From Larus michahellis (lineage: Eukaryota; Chordata; Aves; Charadriiformes; Laridae): a stretch of DNA of 64,000 nucleotides. Of this stretch, positions 29,301 to 44,300 are shown one piece after another. The notes beneath the pieces were generated by a model, which saw nothing but the letters and a program-made list of their open reading frames with translations, searched no databases and was not told the origin of the DNA. The position numbers and the translations under genes are program-made. Position 1 is the stretch's first letter. Each line of letters opens with the position of its first letter. The stretch lies in contig NC_133898.1 in assembly GCF_964199755.1 (NCBI RefSeq), positions 110,927,847 to 110,991,846 of the forward strand, in the 5' to 3' direction.

Positions 29301-32300
29301 TGAGGTATGCATTGTGTTACTTAACCACAGGTATAGGACAACTTATGGCAAGCGGTACTTAAGGTCGTACTTAAGGTCATTACTTAACAACTCTAAGAGA
29401 AAAGAGAAACTGAGGGATAGAGAAGGAAAAGACAGAGAAAAAAGACAGAGAGAAAGAGATCACTGGTCCTGGTTCCAGCATCTTTTTCAGGCAATCTTCC
29501 CAGGCATAATCTCCTTCTTTCTTGGAAAAATCTTCCCAGGTACAGTCTTCTTTCTTGGGAAGAATCTTCCCAGGCACTATCTTCTTCTTTTGTTTCTTTG
29601 TTCCCCCTAGGGGCACTTATTTTCCCCTTTTATGTTTGCTGAATTAGCATGGTCCACCCCCCTTGCCAAGGACAGCCTCGTCTCAGGTTTCTCCCTTCTC
29701 CCAGGTGACGTGTAGCATAATTTGGGTGGAGAGATGAGTGCCATAGTCATACATGTTTAGCATGATCTCTATAATCTTTATTAGCATATGCAGGGGTGTG
29801 CGCTTTCATAAGCATTTCGCGGATAATGAATCAAAGGTCACTCATCGGACACAATGGCCTCGAGACCTGAGAACTAGCAAGCTCACCACATGAGTGGCAG
29901 AACTACCCTGTCTTCACAAGACAGTTCTCCCACACTTTCAGGCACCAGAAGTGCCAGCCTTATCAGTTCTTTGAAGGCCAGGCCTGCATTATTTATTTCC
30001 TTGCCAGTGTTTGAGGCATTCCACTGAAGGCTTGGAGGGCCTTCTGCACCTCGTCAGGGAATTTACAGTCCATCCCTTACACCCTGACCAACCTGACCTT
30101 GAATGTTTACAGGGATGGTGCCCCTACCACCTCTCTGGGCAACTTGTTCCAGTGTTTCATCACTCTCATTATAAAAAATGTCTTCCTTCTATCTAGTCTA
30201 AATCTTCTCTCTTTTAGTTTAAAGCCATTACCATTTGTTCTATTGCAACAAGCCCTGCTGAAAAGTTTGTCCCCATCTTTCCTGTAGGCCCCCTTTAAGT
30301 ACTGGAAGGCCGCTATAAGGTCTCCCCGGAGCCTTCTCTTCTCCTGAACTATCCCAGCTCTCTCAGCCTGTCCTCACAGGAGAGGTGTTCCATCCCTCTG
30401 TTCATTTTTGTGGCCCTCCTCTGGACTCTCTCCAACAGGTCCATGTCTTCCCTGTGCCGAGGGCTCCAGAGCAGAATCCCCTCCCTCGACCTGCTGGCCA
30501 CGCTTCTTTTGATGCAGCCCAGGATACGGTTGGCTTTCTGGGCTGCGAGTGCCCATTGTTAGCTCATGTCCAGCTTTTCATCCACCAGTACCCCCAAGTC
30601 CTTCTCAGCAGGGCTGCTCTCAATATTCTGAATAGCTTAGTCTGAAGCTCTAATACTCTCAGTGAGGGGTATGAATATGGCTCACGTACTGGGAAGAAGG
30701 AGCAGTCCTGTCTGAATCCAATGACTATAAGAAGGAATAGAGATGTTTCTTTTAAGATAGCTCCTTCACTTCAATACAAGCTAAGTGTTCAGTTTAGTAG
30801 CTCAGAGCGATGTAAAACATAACAAAATCCAATTATTAAATTGCCATATGGCATTCATTCACTCTTTCTACTTGAAACTAGGCAGGTCATTAAAAAAAAA
30901 ACATTCAAAAGACATAAATCTGGATAGTGAACTGCATCTTAAAACTCCAGGTTCCTTCTAAGGGAGCCAAAACAGAATTTAAATTGTGCAATTGCAGTAT
31001 TTCACAAGTGAATGAAAGTCCCACTTCCCATAAACAGAATGTGTAGTAATCAAGTTTGACTACTCTATAAAGCTATATGGTACCAAAATCTCATTATTTC
31101 AGCTGCCCTGCATAAAAACCTTTTTAACTCAAGCAAGATTCCAAAACATTAATATGTTTAATGTAATAATAAAAAGGCGTGTGAGAAGGGTTTTAGTAAA
31201 GTAGCATTTCAGTGATCTGCTAAAATATAAAAGCAATCAGGAGAAAAATCACTGGTTAAGCAGTTGAATTAACATTTCATTATTTTTAATTGAGTGAAAT
31301 AGCACTACACTATGTGCAGTATTTTATGCAATTTCAATAAAGGCAAATCAACTGTAACTAATTTGAATGCTTTATTAAAGCATACTTCAACCTTCAAGTG
31401 TGAATTATTGTGGATAATTAAGTGTATTACTGTACCATATAGCTTGGCAAATTAAGCCCCTTCAGTGTGCCGGAGATCAATGAAGTATTAATAAAATAAT
31501 TGTTCCCTCTTTAGTGTCCCACTAGACATATAAATGTATGCTTTAACACCGTGTCGTTCTACTAACTCTCTGGGAATATTTCTAGTTCCTTGTGGCTTAC
31601 TTTACAATTTTGGTTAACTGGGTACATTGCAAAAATTGTATTTCTTCGTTTTAATTTCTATATATTTGGCAATTAAGAAATATATTGAACAGGCCATAGA
31701 AAAAATCCAACCAGACAAATAAAAAAAAAAACCACACTAAAATATTCTTTTAGGAAAAATGCATTAAAAATGTTCATGATAGAAGGAAAATCAACTGGGT
31801 CAAGCCCAGGGCTCACTGACTATACTCATAAAAAAAAATCACCAGGAATCATTTCCTGGCCCTGAAATCAAGGGTGACCTGACTCTTGCCACCCTTTTAC
31901 TCTTAGACTTCTGTGGTTTTTACTCCCCTTCCCTCCTCCAAGCAGGCTGGCTGCAGGCTGGCAAATTGGCATGTACTAATGCCAAGGTGTGCCCAGCCAA
32001 GCGTCATTCAGGGAAGTGCCAGCTGGCGTGAGCCAAAAACACACAGCAGTTAGTGTTAGCAAAGTAAAAGCATAGTTAAATGTAAACCAGTGATTGGGCT
32101 TGTGCATAGGCCCTCCCAAAGCTCTACCCAAGTAATTAGTATAGATGCAACCAGAGGGAGCATTGCCACGGAATTCAGCAGCTTCAGCCATCATTCCCCT
32201 TTCCTCAGTCCGTTCTCCTTGGCTCTTGCTAAATGATTACTTCTATATAACTAGTATCCATTTTTCTTTTAAGCTTCCTTCTTCTTTATTTTAGGGCTAC

Positions 32301-35300
32301 TTTATATATTCTTAAATCTTGATTTCCTAGCTATTGTTCTAAACAAATATATTTTTAAAAATGCCAGCAAAGGTATATCTGACTTTATGGTGAATGAGTA
32401 CACTATCAGGAAATCACCACTGGGGCATGTATTTCAAAGAAGTCAAGCTTACATTATAAACATAAGTCAAATTGCAATATTTCATTAGTAATTTAATTTT
32501 TCCTTTTGAGTTAAACTGATGCCGGCGTACATGAAGACCAATATTTGACTCCTTTTTGAAGATTGCTACATGAACATCTTATTACAATAAATATTGCCCT
32601 GTGGCTTATGATATTTTTGTATTCAGAATTAAACAGAGGTGTGGGCTATTTTAGTTTTGCTGCTATTGTTGTTTTTTGGGTTTTGTTTTTTTCTTTTTCC
32701 AGGGAACATCCTAGATGGGGAGCATCCAACACTGCCTTGGCAAGGTGGCTTCCACCAGCCTATGAAGATGGACTAAGCCAGCCTCGAGGATGGGATCCCA
32801 CTGTCCGATACAATGGAGTCCAGCTACCCTTGGTTAGAAAGTGCACCACAAGATCATTTGAAACATTTTCACTGGGCTATAACCATACCTGCCACCACAG
32901 ACTTCCATTTGAATCAGTAAATCAAATAGCAAAAGAAGGTGTTGAGCTCAGTTAAGGAGCCACTAGCTTTGCTAAAGCATAACTTCAGTCAGCCAAATAG
33001 CGAGAGGTTCCCTGCACCTGGGTTGGGGTAAGCCCAAGGAACGGAGCAGGGCGACACCGAGTGCCGGGGGCGGAGGCAGCTCTGCCAAAAAGGGCCGCGG
33101 TGGAGAGCAGGTAGGGCTTGAGCCAGCCACGTGCCTGGCTTGTCTTGCACCAGGCGCAGGGCAGGCAGCAGACCAGGGTGATGATTGCTCAGCCTAGAGG
33201 CGAGGTGGTGCAGGGTGGACCTAATCACAGCCCTCCCATGCTGAAGAGGCCATTATGGAGAAGAAGGTGGTCTTCACAAAGGTGCACACAGACACAGCAA
33301 GCGGCAATGGTCACAAGTTGTTTCAGGGGAAATTTTGTCTTGACACAAGAAAATAACACACAGAGAACAATTAAATGTCAGAATAGCTGCTGAGACAGCT
33401 GCTGGAATATCCCTCATGGGAAATACCCAAGACCTGGCTTGATGGGGCTCTGAATAATCTAATCCCTGCTTTTAATAGAAAACTGCACGATGTGGTCTCC
33501 AGAGTTCCCTTCCAGCCTAGACTTTCCAGTGATTTTATGATTCTTTGTTTCAATAATGGTGCCTTTATTCAAGGAAGGAGGAGGGGGAAAAGAAGGTTGG
33601 GTGTTAACTAAATAATTATAAAGCACATATATGTGCTACCATGCACATGTGTGTACCCATGTATACCATTTCTCCTAGGTTAGCATACCTTAACTGAACA
33701 AGTATTACTGTGAAATCATAACTTCATTTTTTAGATTTATCAAGCTAAGAAGGCATTGGAATATTTACAGATTTTAGCGGCTCATATACTTAAAAAACAG
33801 CAGAGCTGCTACAGAGAGAAGTTTGAACAAAAAATATTTGCATAGAGGACTGGGTGAAAAATTCCCCGGTGCAGTGTGCAATGATTTGGGCTGGATTTGC
33901 TATTTCTGGTTTGTCATCATTGCTTTGAAACCTGACTTTTAATGGACTCAAAGTCTTGTTATTTTAATCACCATGTGTTTAATAAGGATGAGCAAGAGAA
34001 TTTAGTGTTAATGTCACCTGCAACTCATGTTATTAATTAAATAACGTTGTCTCTAAGCTGTACAATTTAGCGCTTAAAGATGAAAACCTGACATTTACAT
34101 AGGTAAATTTCCAGTAAATGGTACAAACTGCCTTTTTCTAGATTCATTAGGGTACATGCTTATGAAGTAAAACACACTAAAATAAAACTACACGACTGCA
34201 CCAAACCTGATCATATCTGACCATCAGCAAGGTTCTCTGCTTTATTTTGAAGTAAGATAAGATAAAACTGGTGCCATAGACATTTTTCCTCATTTACATA
34301 ATTCAGTCTGTTTTGTACTATTAGCTATCCAACTATATCCTTCAAAAAGCAATGTGCAGATAATGTGAAGGTGGGGGATAAGTGTGAGGGTTACTATAAA
34401 GCAATATTAGAACACAGTGCAGCTGTGCAAGTTAACAGTGATAAGAAAATCTTACTAACTGCAAGAAAAAAAGTTTGTGCTTTGTGGCCACAAAAGCTAT
34501 TAAAATACTGATATAAGGACTTGTATTCCTGATGAGCGGTAAGTATCTCTGCTCTTGACTATTTCAGCATAAAGCCTGATGTTCCTAACAAGTCCCATGT
34601 TGCCTCTTGTCCTCACCAATTCTATTTAACTGCACCTGCCTTATACATTCATTATATGGCCCTTATATTTATTATAGACTCTGGGCATATTTTATGTGCT
34701 GCCCTTTCAATTTCTTGACTTCTAAGGCAGCTGCTGTAAGCGAGGGAACATTTTGCAGCATGAGGGAGGAATCTGTGAAGAATAACAATACCCTAATCAG
34801 CACAAACTGACTGCTGATTTTGCTCCGATGCTTTTGCTTCGTTGTTAGTATAGGCTGGACATGTAGCGTAGATGTCTCCGTGTGTTCCCCCTCAGAGCAT
34901 CTGTATCTCTATGCAGCTTTCACCAAAGTGCCTCAGAAATACGTTTGGGCTTTTTCCTGCCTGTGAAAATGAAGCAGAGCTTTCAGCGACTATGTATTTG
35001 CAACCTAACTTGTCTCCTGGGCTGCATAAGCTGCTCCATTTATGTACAGAGCAGCCCAGAGTATCCACAGTGATTTGAGGTTGCCCAGAAAAGAGAATCC
35101 ATTTCTTACAGGAGCAGAAAACAGAATAAATAGAAAGATAACTTTTAGGCAGTCTAAAAGAAATGTGTGGTTTTCAAAATTCTCTGGAAAGGAGCAGATC
35201 AAAGATACACTGCTCATTTGGCAAATATATAGCAAAACTTGGCTGAAACATCTTTGAGTCTGCTTGCGTGTACGCAGTATCTCAGCTCCAGTCTGTCAGA

Positions 35301-38300
35301 GGCTGGGTTTTTTCTTGTTGTGGTTTTGTTTTTGTTTTTAAGCAAACCATTAGAAGTACTCTACAACAGATTCTAAGGAAAAAAAGTTAGCTTTTATCAC
35401 TGTTCCCCCTGCTTTTTAGTGTTTCATCATTTTATGAGAAGTAAATACTACTTGGCACTCGAAGTAAATTAGTTCTCTTCCCAGGTTCGTGAAGTGACAA
35501 GAAAAATTATTCATGCATCTAATGAGGCTGTTACTGAAGACAACCTGTATTCTGATATTATTATGGTGTGGGGACAGTACATAGACCACGACATTGCATT
35601 CACCCCCCAGAGCACAAGCAGAACCACCTTCCTAACTGGAATGGAGTGCCAGACGACATGCGAAAAACAAAATCCGTGTTTTCCAATAGAGGTAAGAGTC
35701 TAAATTAATTTCTTCAAGAGAAATTCTAGGTTCTAAACAGGTGAGTAAAGTGAAACACATTAGTGATACACATACATTGAAATAATTATAAAGCAAATTC
35801 ATAGACCATCCAGAGACATTACAGCAGACAGTGACGGAAAAATTGAAACTCATTGCAACTATTAAATGAAGTAGGTGGATATTTAAATTGTTTTGTAGAG
35901 ATAACAAAGTATAGCTAAGGTACTTAGTACAAATATCAAAAATGTCTACCTCTCATGTTTATGTTGCAGAGAAACCTTATTAGTCATGTGTTGTTGTCCC
36001 CCTCAATGTTATTGTTCTCATGCTTCAAGGTTTTGAGTTCCGTTAGGGAAAACAGGGATATAGTCATAAATAATTCTGTTTTTAAATTGCCAGCCAGATA
36101 AAGTGAAAGGATCTTAACTTTACTCAGTGAAAGCAAAGATACTTCCAGCAGCTTATGCAAACTTTTGAAGAGAGCTATCTTTTCAATGTATGTATAAAAT
36201 ATCTTCAGGGAGTTGCTGATACTTACATACATCACCTCTTTGCTCTGAGTGGATGGAAAACATGAATTCAAAGCTTGTTAGAGGGTTAGAAGAAACATAA
36301 ATTGATATAAAAATAGGATCCTGTATTCTTGCCTGATTAATTTAAAAGTAGAGACATTCTTTCACTCAAAAAATTAAGTAGCAAAGTCAAACCACTTTTT
36401 TTGTTTCTCAAAGTTCCGCCTGTCCTTCTCCTCATACTGCAAGAGAGCCCCATGCTTATTATGGTCCTTGGACTGATGCCTTCGTCTCTGTCCAGAGCAA
36501 CCTAAATCACTTTCCTTAGCGTTGGAGCTCGACTACTCACCGGCTTCTCTACGCACTGAAGCAAATGTGGGGAATAAGTTCCATCAGAACAGAAAACTAT
36601 TTTCCCCTCAAAAAACCATAATTAACAACTATGCCACAGTCTCCTTTTTCCTTAAGTGCCCCATTCCACTACCATTAAACATAAAGGAAAATATTCTGCT
36701 AACTGTAATGGGAACTGAATCAGGTCTTCCATTTGGTGGGACAATCTAAAACACAGGGAAGACTAAGTGAAATTAATGGCTGCATGCAGTTTTACCACAG
36801 GCAGGTAAATTTATTCTCTCTCACCCAGCAGACAGGGACTTTCGGAAGTTTTGAAGCATAGCTTGAGAGCATTCAGAAAGAGCACAGACTTCCGAAAGAA
36901 TCACACTCTCAGGACACATTTGAAGTATCCTGTGTTTGAGTGTCTGAGTAACCTGGTTTAGCCACAACAGCCCTAATTACAGTGATTCTTCCACAGTTCT
37001 GACAAAAATCTCTAGTTTACTATTTCTCGCAGATTTCTATGTGGGGCAAGAAGTTATTTATTCTGTTTATGCTGTTAAGTAATAGCCTTAGAAACATTCT
37101 TATTCCCAAAGTCTTATCAGGAGAGGCTAGGGCATAAGTCCAGTCCCCGCCCAGCAGTGATTCGCATGATGTGATGAAGGAGGTGGAGTGTGTCTCCACC
37201 AGATGACACAATGTGGCTGTGTATTGGCTCCCATTTTTGTAAAGTCAGTTTGCTGTAGATTTAAAACTACAAAAGTCTTCGAAAGCTTATGCTTTGTGTT
37301 TTTGACATATTCTTTGAAACAGTGCAATTAATATTGATCTTTAAGTGCAAAACACCCATATTTTTTTATTACTAAATAGATTTTTACATTGAGAACAGAC
37401 TCATACTGTTGCCCATAACTTGAATCAAATGTGGATCACAGAGACCACAGAAGTCTAACCACTGACCCCTGACTAGTTCAAGCCTAGAAATCCCATCTGC
37501 TTAAAATGGGAACTTCTAAAAAGGACTTCAAGGACAACATTATTCATGTGTCAGCGGCATTATGGTGCAGAGACAAAGAAGCTGCTGCACAGATTACCAT
37601 GCCATAGACACATGAGTGCATCCTTCAGTGCTCTAAACGAGGGATGTTTTTCAGATTTCTATCTTGGAGCTGTGAAAACATTCATCACGGAGCATGTTGT
37701 AAGGATGTTCTTGAAGGCAAGTTACATGTACAGGTACTAAATTCAGCACTGAATGTAGCCTAGGAGCTGCTCCTGCTCAGCAGGATAGCCTAGCAGGGCA
37801 ACTGTGTCAAGGCATACCCATGGCTACCTTTGGGAGTTGGTATCTGAGACTCAGAATGGCCACGCAGGAGGATATATAATGGAATTCAGACACAACCCCA
37901 TAAGTATTAGATAAGTTTCCCAACCCGTGGATTCATTATATGATCACAGTCCTGTGAATTGTGTTATTATTCTGTTATTCACAGCTTAAAGAGGGACAGA
38001 TACAAAGATGGTTGTTCTTTTGCTTTTATTACGTCTAGTATTTTGTGACTGTTTTTGTCAAAGGCAAATAGACATGTATTAAAAAAACAAGGGTTCTAGT
38101 TATTAGCGTGACCAGAGGAATTATTTTTTGAACACTGAAACAAAATGCTATTTTCTGCTAGATCTGATTTTCTTCCTGAAATCTTAAGTAAAGCTAATCT
38201 CCACCTATAGTACTTGGAAAACAGCCACAGTTAGGTTTTATATGTTCATTTTGTATATGAAGAAACTGTGGCTGGTTTCCAAAGACAGAGAAATCAATAG

Positions 38301-41300
38301 CATGTTATTCAACAATGTAAACATAGAAGCTGCAGTTTGCACTCTTGCTGTATTCCTAGAACATCGGCACCCAAGGGACAACCCACCCAAGGAAAAGGAC
38401 AACCGTGCTTACAGCTACGTGCCCTCCCTGGGGGTTTCACCAGGGAAAGGGAGCTCCTGCCTGTGCAGGTTAGGGAAGCTGGCTGGGAAAGGTTCTGAGT
38501 CAGTGCAACTCAATGAAGGATTGAAAACTGCGGTAGTGCATTAATATTAATAACAAGCGTAGGTAAATGAGTCATAGGTGAGCAGGAACAATTATCATTT
38601 TCTATTCTGGACATCTTCATAATAAAGGCTATAGAATTTCACCCAGTGATTCTCACATTGAGCCTGTAGCTTCTGTTAGAGCCTGAACATCCTTTTTCTT
38701 TATATTTTCAAAATTCCGCAGTGGCAGGGGCAGGGAGGGAGCGGGGGGAGAAAAAAAAGAAAAAGATCACTAGCTTTAGTTTATAATTCTTTTACAGCAG
38801 CCTGACACATGGAACAGGGATGCGGAGATAACCTGTCATTCCTTAGATGATTATTTCGGGTTTGGGCTGAGACATAATGAGGCATTAGAAAGCCTTTCAT
38901 TGGAGAGCTACTGACTTTATTCAGTATTAATTACATTGCCGACAATAAGTTAGACATGGCACATACACATAGTAAAACACAATCCTGAAAACTTTCAGAC
39001 AGTAAGTTCAGAAACAAAAAGCTGGAAAAGAAGCAGAGTCACAGAAAAGTGAGGTGATTTGCAAAAGGTGACACGTAACATGACAGGTTACTGTCTCAAG
39101 CTACAAATGGATCTGTCGATCTGTGCTCAACAACCAGCGAAGTGAGTCCCTGCCTTTTTCTTCTGTGTTGCAGAGGCAGCAGCTCACTGTCAGATGGGGC
39201 CATTGACTCTTCTCCGAGTTTCATGTCCACCAGTAAACATTCGTGTTTTCCTTATTGGCAAACTTTCATAGACCAAACTTTCATAGACCATAAACTAGGT
39301 TTTCTTTCAAATCATCAGCAACAATCCTTTTACAAGGTCATTTCCCACAGAACAAATTCACAATAAGAAAGGCTTTTCTTTAACTGAAGTAATGCTTTAG
39401 GCATTGTAGTACACTGAAACAATTAGTGCCTTTCATTTTCCTACACAGAAAAGAATTTCACCATAAGCAGGTTTGACCATGCATATACAATAACAGTTGA
39501 AATCAATGTGCAGCCATACTAGGAAAACTATTGTGTCCAGAGAGGGTTTTGTTGTGAGTTTTTTCCCTCTAGAATTATGAAGGGCAGAGAAGAAATTTAT
39601 ACGGATATTCTTCATTAGCTGTGGAGAAAATCGTGATTCTGTACCCATTTCAGCAGAAAAGTGTCTTTTTTTTTTTTTCCCTCTTAGATTGTTTTTTATG
39701 TCATTTGGCTAATAACATAAGGAACCTCTCATTTGCACATTCAGCTGCTGGCTGCACGCTACTTACCCCATGAATAGAGAAAGGACTGCATTATGCAATT
39801 CTGCCAGCCCCTTAATGTTCATTAGTGCTGGTTTTCTCCACTGGGGCTCAGAATGGTTTGAATTGAAATTGCAGAGGCAGTTAACTAAAGACTATTCAGT
39901 ATGAACTTTATTCACGGTTGCTATGTTTTGTTGTGAGCCTTGCTGTTTAACAACTTAAAGGTGGCTCATACATTTTTTTTCCCAGTGATACCTGAATTCT
40001 TCCAGGCTTTCCTGATAACTAGAAGCACAAGGAACTCAAACACATACAGTGCTGTGGCTGCCAAGTTCGGGTATTTTAGTACGAGGTGAGCTTCTCACTT
40101 ACATTAGCAGCTGAAGGGAAAAAAACCCACATACTAATAGCAAGCGACTTAATAATAGAGACAAATACTAAACAGAAAACCCAAGACAGACAAATTACTG
40201 ATTTCAGTAATCAGTGAAAGAAAGAAAAATAAATTACATACTTTCTTCAAAAATAACCTTCTTTGATTTGCTAAAACCTAACTAATAAAGAAATATTGGT
40301 AGAATTTCTTTACCAAACAAAATATGAAAACCACATGAAACCCTTTCTTAAATGCTTTATCAGTATCAACTCCTACTGCCATGAGTTCTCACTAGTAAGA
40401 ATATTTTACTTTAATAAATGAGGTAACGATGTTGTTATATGAAGCTCTTGAATTCCTTTCCAAAGTTGCCCTGCTACTTTTACCCCTATTTTATCTTCAC
40501 AGACTGGTCTGTGTATTATTAGAAGTATGAAGAAGAATTTACAACATTTCATATAACACCTGCAGTATTCACTATCTTCTGCTCAATAGTTTTCAAAAAT
40601 GAAAAGCAAGGAGAGAGAACGCAAATAAAAAGGGTTAGCTCAGGTGTCTGTACAAAACATTCATTTTCTCTTAGTCCATTGTTTGAAGATTTTTTTTTTT
40701 TTTTCTGGGATATTTCAGCAGCTTTAGTAAGTGTTATCTGTTCCTATTTCCTGTTGATGAATTGATAAGAAAACCCCTACATTATATTCCCTGAAACTCA
40801 GACTCCATGATTTTTATGACATTTTTAATTGAGGTTAATCTTTTTTAAACTTTTGGAACTGACATGCTGCTATGGCTAGTTGTTGGTGCACAATGCAGTA
40901 CTGTCAGAATTTGGAAATAATGTGCTTTTTGGAAGAACAGAATTCGTAAAGCCAGATGTGCATTAGACAGCAAAGATTTTAGTTATTTTGAAACCTGGCA
41001 GTTTTTGGTTTAGTGATGAACTCTATTCTTTGAAACAGAATTGACGTTATGAGCTTTCCTTTTGGATATCCTACAATGTGAATAAAACCTGTTTCCCTCT
41101 TCCTTTCTATCCCCCTCCAAGGTCTCTGCTGCCCTCCCCACATCCGTTAAGTTATTCACGTACCATTTTCAGTGCTCTCCTGTGGCAAAACTTCTAGCTG
41201 TCTGGTGTGGGCTCTGTTTTCCCCTAAGACCCTTACCTGTATCTCAAGAGCCAAACTGACAATTCCCACATGTTTCCCCCATGCCCTTTACCTGTATTTG

Positions 41301-44300
41301 GAGAGGCTGACTGTGTGACAGGATGGTTCAGACTGTAGGAACGCTGCCTGTCCACACACGTACTGGATCACCATTTGATCTTGGTCTCTTGGCTGTGTGT
41401 GGGTCAAACTGATAAGTGACTGGGAAGCCTTTCATTTATCAAAGGCTATATTCAGCCTTCGCTTGTATAAAGATAGTCAGAATTTAACACTTGTAAGACA
41501 GCTGTCGTCATACAATAATGTGGGGGAAGGATTGTGGGGGACTGGCAGAAAGCAGAGTGAATAATTACATATGCCTTTTTTAGTTAGGAAACTGGATTAA
41601 AATTAGATGTCGAAACAAAGCTTTTACAGCATGCTGCTGCAGACATTGAAACTCTTCATTATGTTTTTATGTATGCGTGTAAACCTGCTGTTTCAGTAGA
41701 ACATAATTTGACCAGATGTTCACATCTTCACTGTGATACATTTCATGATGAATTTTGACTGTGAAGCCAGGCTAATTTAGGTGTAGATCTATGCAAAAGG
41801 GGTTACACCAGTAGCTCGCTCTTATGACAGAGTAAAGATTTTGGGGTTTATTTGTGTCGTTGCTTAAAAAGGGTTAAATCACCTTTTTGCTTAAATCTAA
41901 AGGAAAACAATTTCTACAGGTTTAGAATATGTCACTCCAGTAGATGAGATCTAAACAACTGAAAACTGATGGAAGTATTTACACAAGCCTTAATTCAACA
42001 TCCACAGCTGTTACCTTCATCTTAGAAAATACATGCGTTTTGGGTTTTTTTATGCAGGTGACCACCAATGATACATTAACTGCGGGGATGGATTGTCTAC
42101 CCTTCTACCGCTCATCTCCTGCATGCGGCACTGGTGATCATGGTATTCTCTTTGGAAATCTATCAGCGTTAAATCCAAGACAACAGATCAATGGCTTAAC
42201 TTCTTTCCTTGACGCTTCTACCGTCTATGGCAGCACCCCTGCCATTGAAAACAAACTGAGGAATTTAACAAGCAAAGAAGGCCTTCTTAGAGTAAATGTT
42301 AAATATTATGATAACCATCGGGAATACCTGCCTTTTACAGACCGGATCCCATCACCTTGTGCACAGGACTTGAATGCGAGTGACGGTGAGAGGATTGAAT
42401 GCTTTATGGCTGGGGACAGCCGATCCAGCGAGGTGACGTCTCTGGCAGCTATGCACACACTGTGGCTGAGAGAGCACAACCGCCTGGCCAGAGCCCTCAA
42501 AAACATCAACGGCCACTGGACCGCTGAGACAGTCTACCAAGAAGCACGAAAAATTGTCGGTGCTCTGCATCAGGTTGGCTATTTATTTGCTTATCTACAC
42601 ATTGCGGTTAATAACTTAGAATAGAATAGATCACAAAACTTCAAATATGTCTCTGTCAGCGGCATTGGAGATGATGTTACCTTTTCTTTGACACCTAGTT
42701 CTGCATTTCAAATTTGGCATGTTCAAAGTTTGTTCTGTTTTCCACTTTCCTGAATGCAATGTCCTTATCCTTAGTTTGTCCAAACCCCTCAGTGCTCTGA
42801 TTTTCATGGCTTCGTCTTTCTGCAGGCTTCTCTGCTGTCTTTTCTTTCTGTTGAAGAGACCTTTTCAGACGCATTTCTTAGTGTTTGTTGTGGTTTTTTT
42901 GGTAAAGGAAACAATTAAAAAGCAGTATCTCTGTATTTACACAGTGTTCAAAATGCTTACTTTCTCATAGGAATTATATAAATTAATAACTTCCCTGTGT
43001 AAAAATGCCTGTGAAGTTCTCAATGATGCATTATTGCGTAAACTTCGAGGGCTGCTCTTGGTAGGAGATAGCAGGAGAAATAAATATGGGGAAACACAAA
43101 AGAAAAGAGTCCCTAAGAAGATTAGACCTGAGAATGGGAAAATCTATTTCTACTCAGTATTTTACCTTTTTCTTCCCCCCTGCCCCAGCCCCTGAAGTAG
43201 CTACACAGGCTTTAACTTATTTTTTTTCCTCACAGTTCTTGTTTTCCATGTGGATGGCTTCTGCTCCTGCAGACCTTCACATGACCCTATCATAAATGAA
43301 ACAAAATGGAGACATTCAACAGGATTTCCCTTGCACAAAATCTAATCTGCTTGCCCATATTGTTAGAGGCATCCAAATCGGGATGTCATCAGGACCCAGA
43401 CGGATTCCTCCAGTGCCAGCCTGATAGGTGGGAGGATGTTGTGGCTCCCTGTCCTCAGGTCCAGCCAGGACAAGGCCAAGTACTTGTGTCCAGTAGGCAT
43501 GCATGTGGGGGCACACACACACAGAGCAGGCCACACCAACCAGCACGCACCAAAAGCATCGCCTTTGCTGGCACTCGCACGAATGTGAACAGCAAGGGTG
43601 GCCTGAGCCCTGCTCGCTGCGGCTGCTCAGGATTGAAGCCCGTTAGTGAAGTACGCAGAGAGGCAACACGGGGCTCTCCTGGGCAGCCCGCACAGTGCCT
43701 GGCCCCAGAGCTGGTCCAGCTCATGGTGCCTGGACCCACAAGCCCCTGAGGCTCAGGGTCCCACTCACTCTCTATGCGGGTCCTCAAGTTTCTTATGCTG
43801 CTCATCACCTCTGGTCTGGCTGGAAACTCACTGGTGATCACACACACGCTCAGAGTAGCGAGTACAGCCACAAAGGGGTAGTGAGAAATAGGATTTCAGT
43901 AGAATAAAGCTTAAACTGCAGAGACCAAGCACAGGGCTCAGTCAGATGAGCACGCTGATCAGCTAACTCTTTACACTCCTAGGGCGCCCTTCGTTGCCTT
44001 TCTCTCTATTTCCCCATGCTTTTCCCAGTCCACCTTGACCCCTCTGTTATGTCCCGGCCCGACTACATTGGGCCCGGGAGAGGTTCACAACGATTCCAAG
44101 TGTGAGATTAAGACACTAATGAGGTCAGATGCTGCTCACTGCAGGTTTATTGTTATTCCCCAGCAATAGTCACTGAGACAAGCAATAGAGTAAAGGTAGA
44201 AGTAGAGGAAAGGCAGAAAAGAGAAGCAGTATTACAGAGCATAGCAAGAGTATAGTCACCACCACAGGCACAATGACATCTCGGCGGTCCTCCGGAAGTT

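Larger units (their letters stand above)
26404..32702 (+). other. TPO: TPO intron 4
   Basis: GT-AG intron holding a CR1 split by a solo LTR (28997-30640). 31940-32215 is a more GC-rich patch, possibly an old repeat, that I could not assign. The remainder is AT-rich. Confidence 0.85.

Noticed and set aside
31976..32194. 72-codon minus-strand frame in a GC-rich patch
   Set aside because: No known protein or splice context. May be an old repeat, but I could not identify one.
43306..43749. 147-codon open frame with an overlapping 138-codon frame on the other strand
   Set aside because: Both arise from GC-rich, stop-poor DNA. Low-complexity composition and no recognisable protein family.
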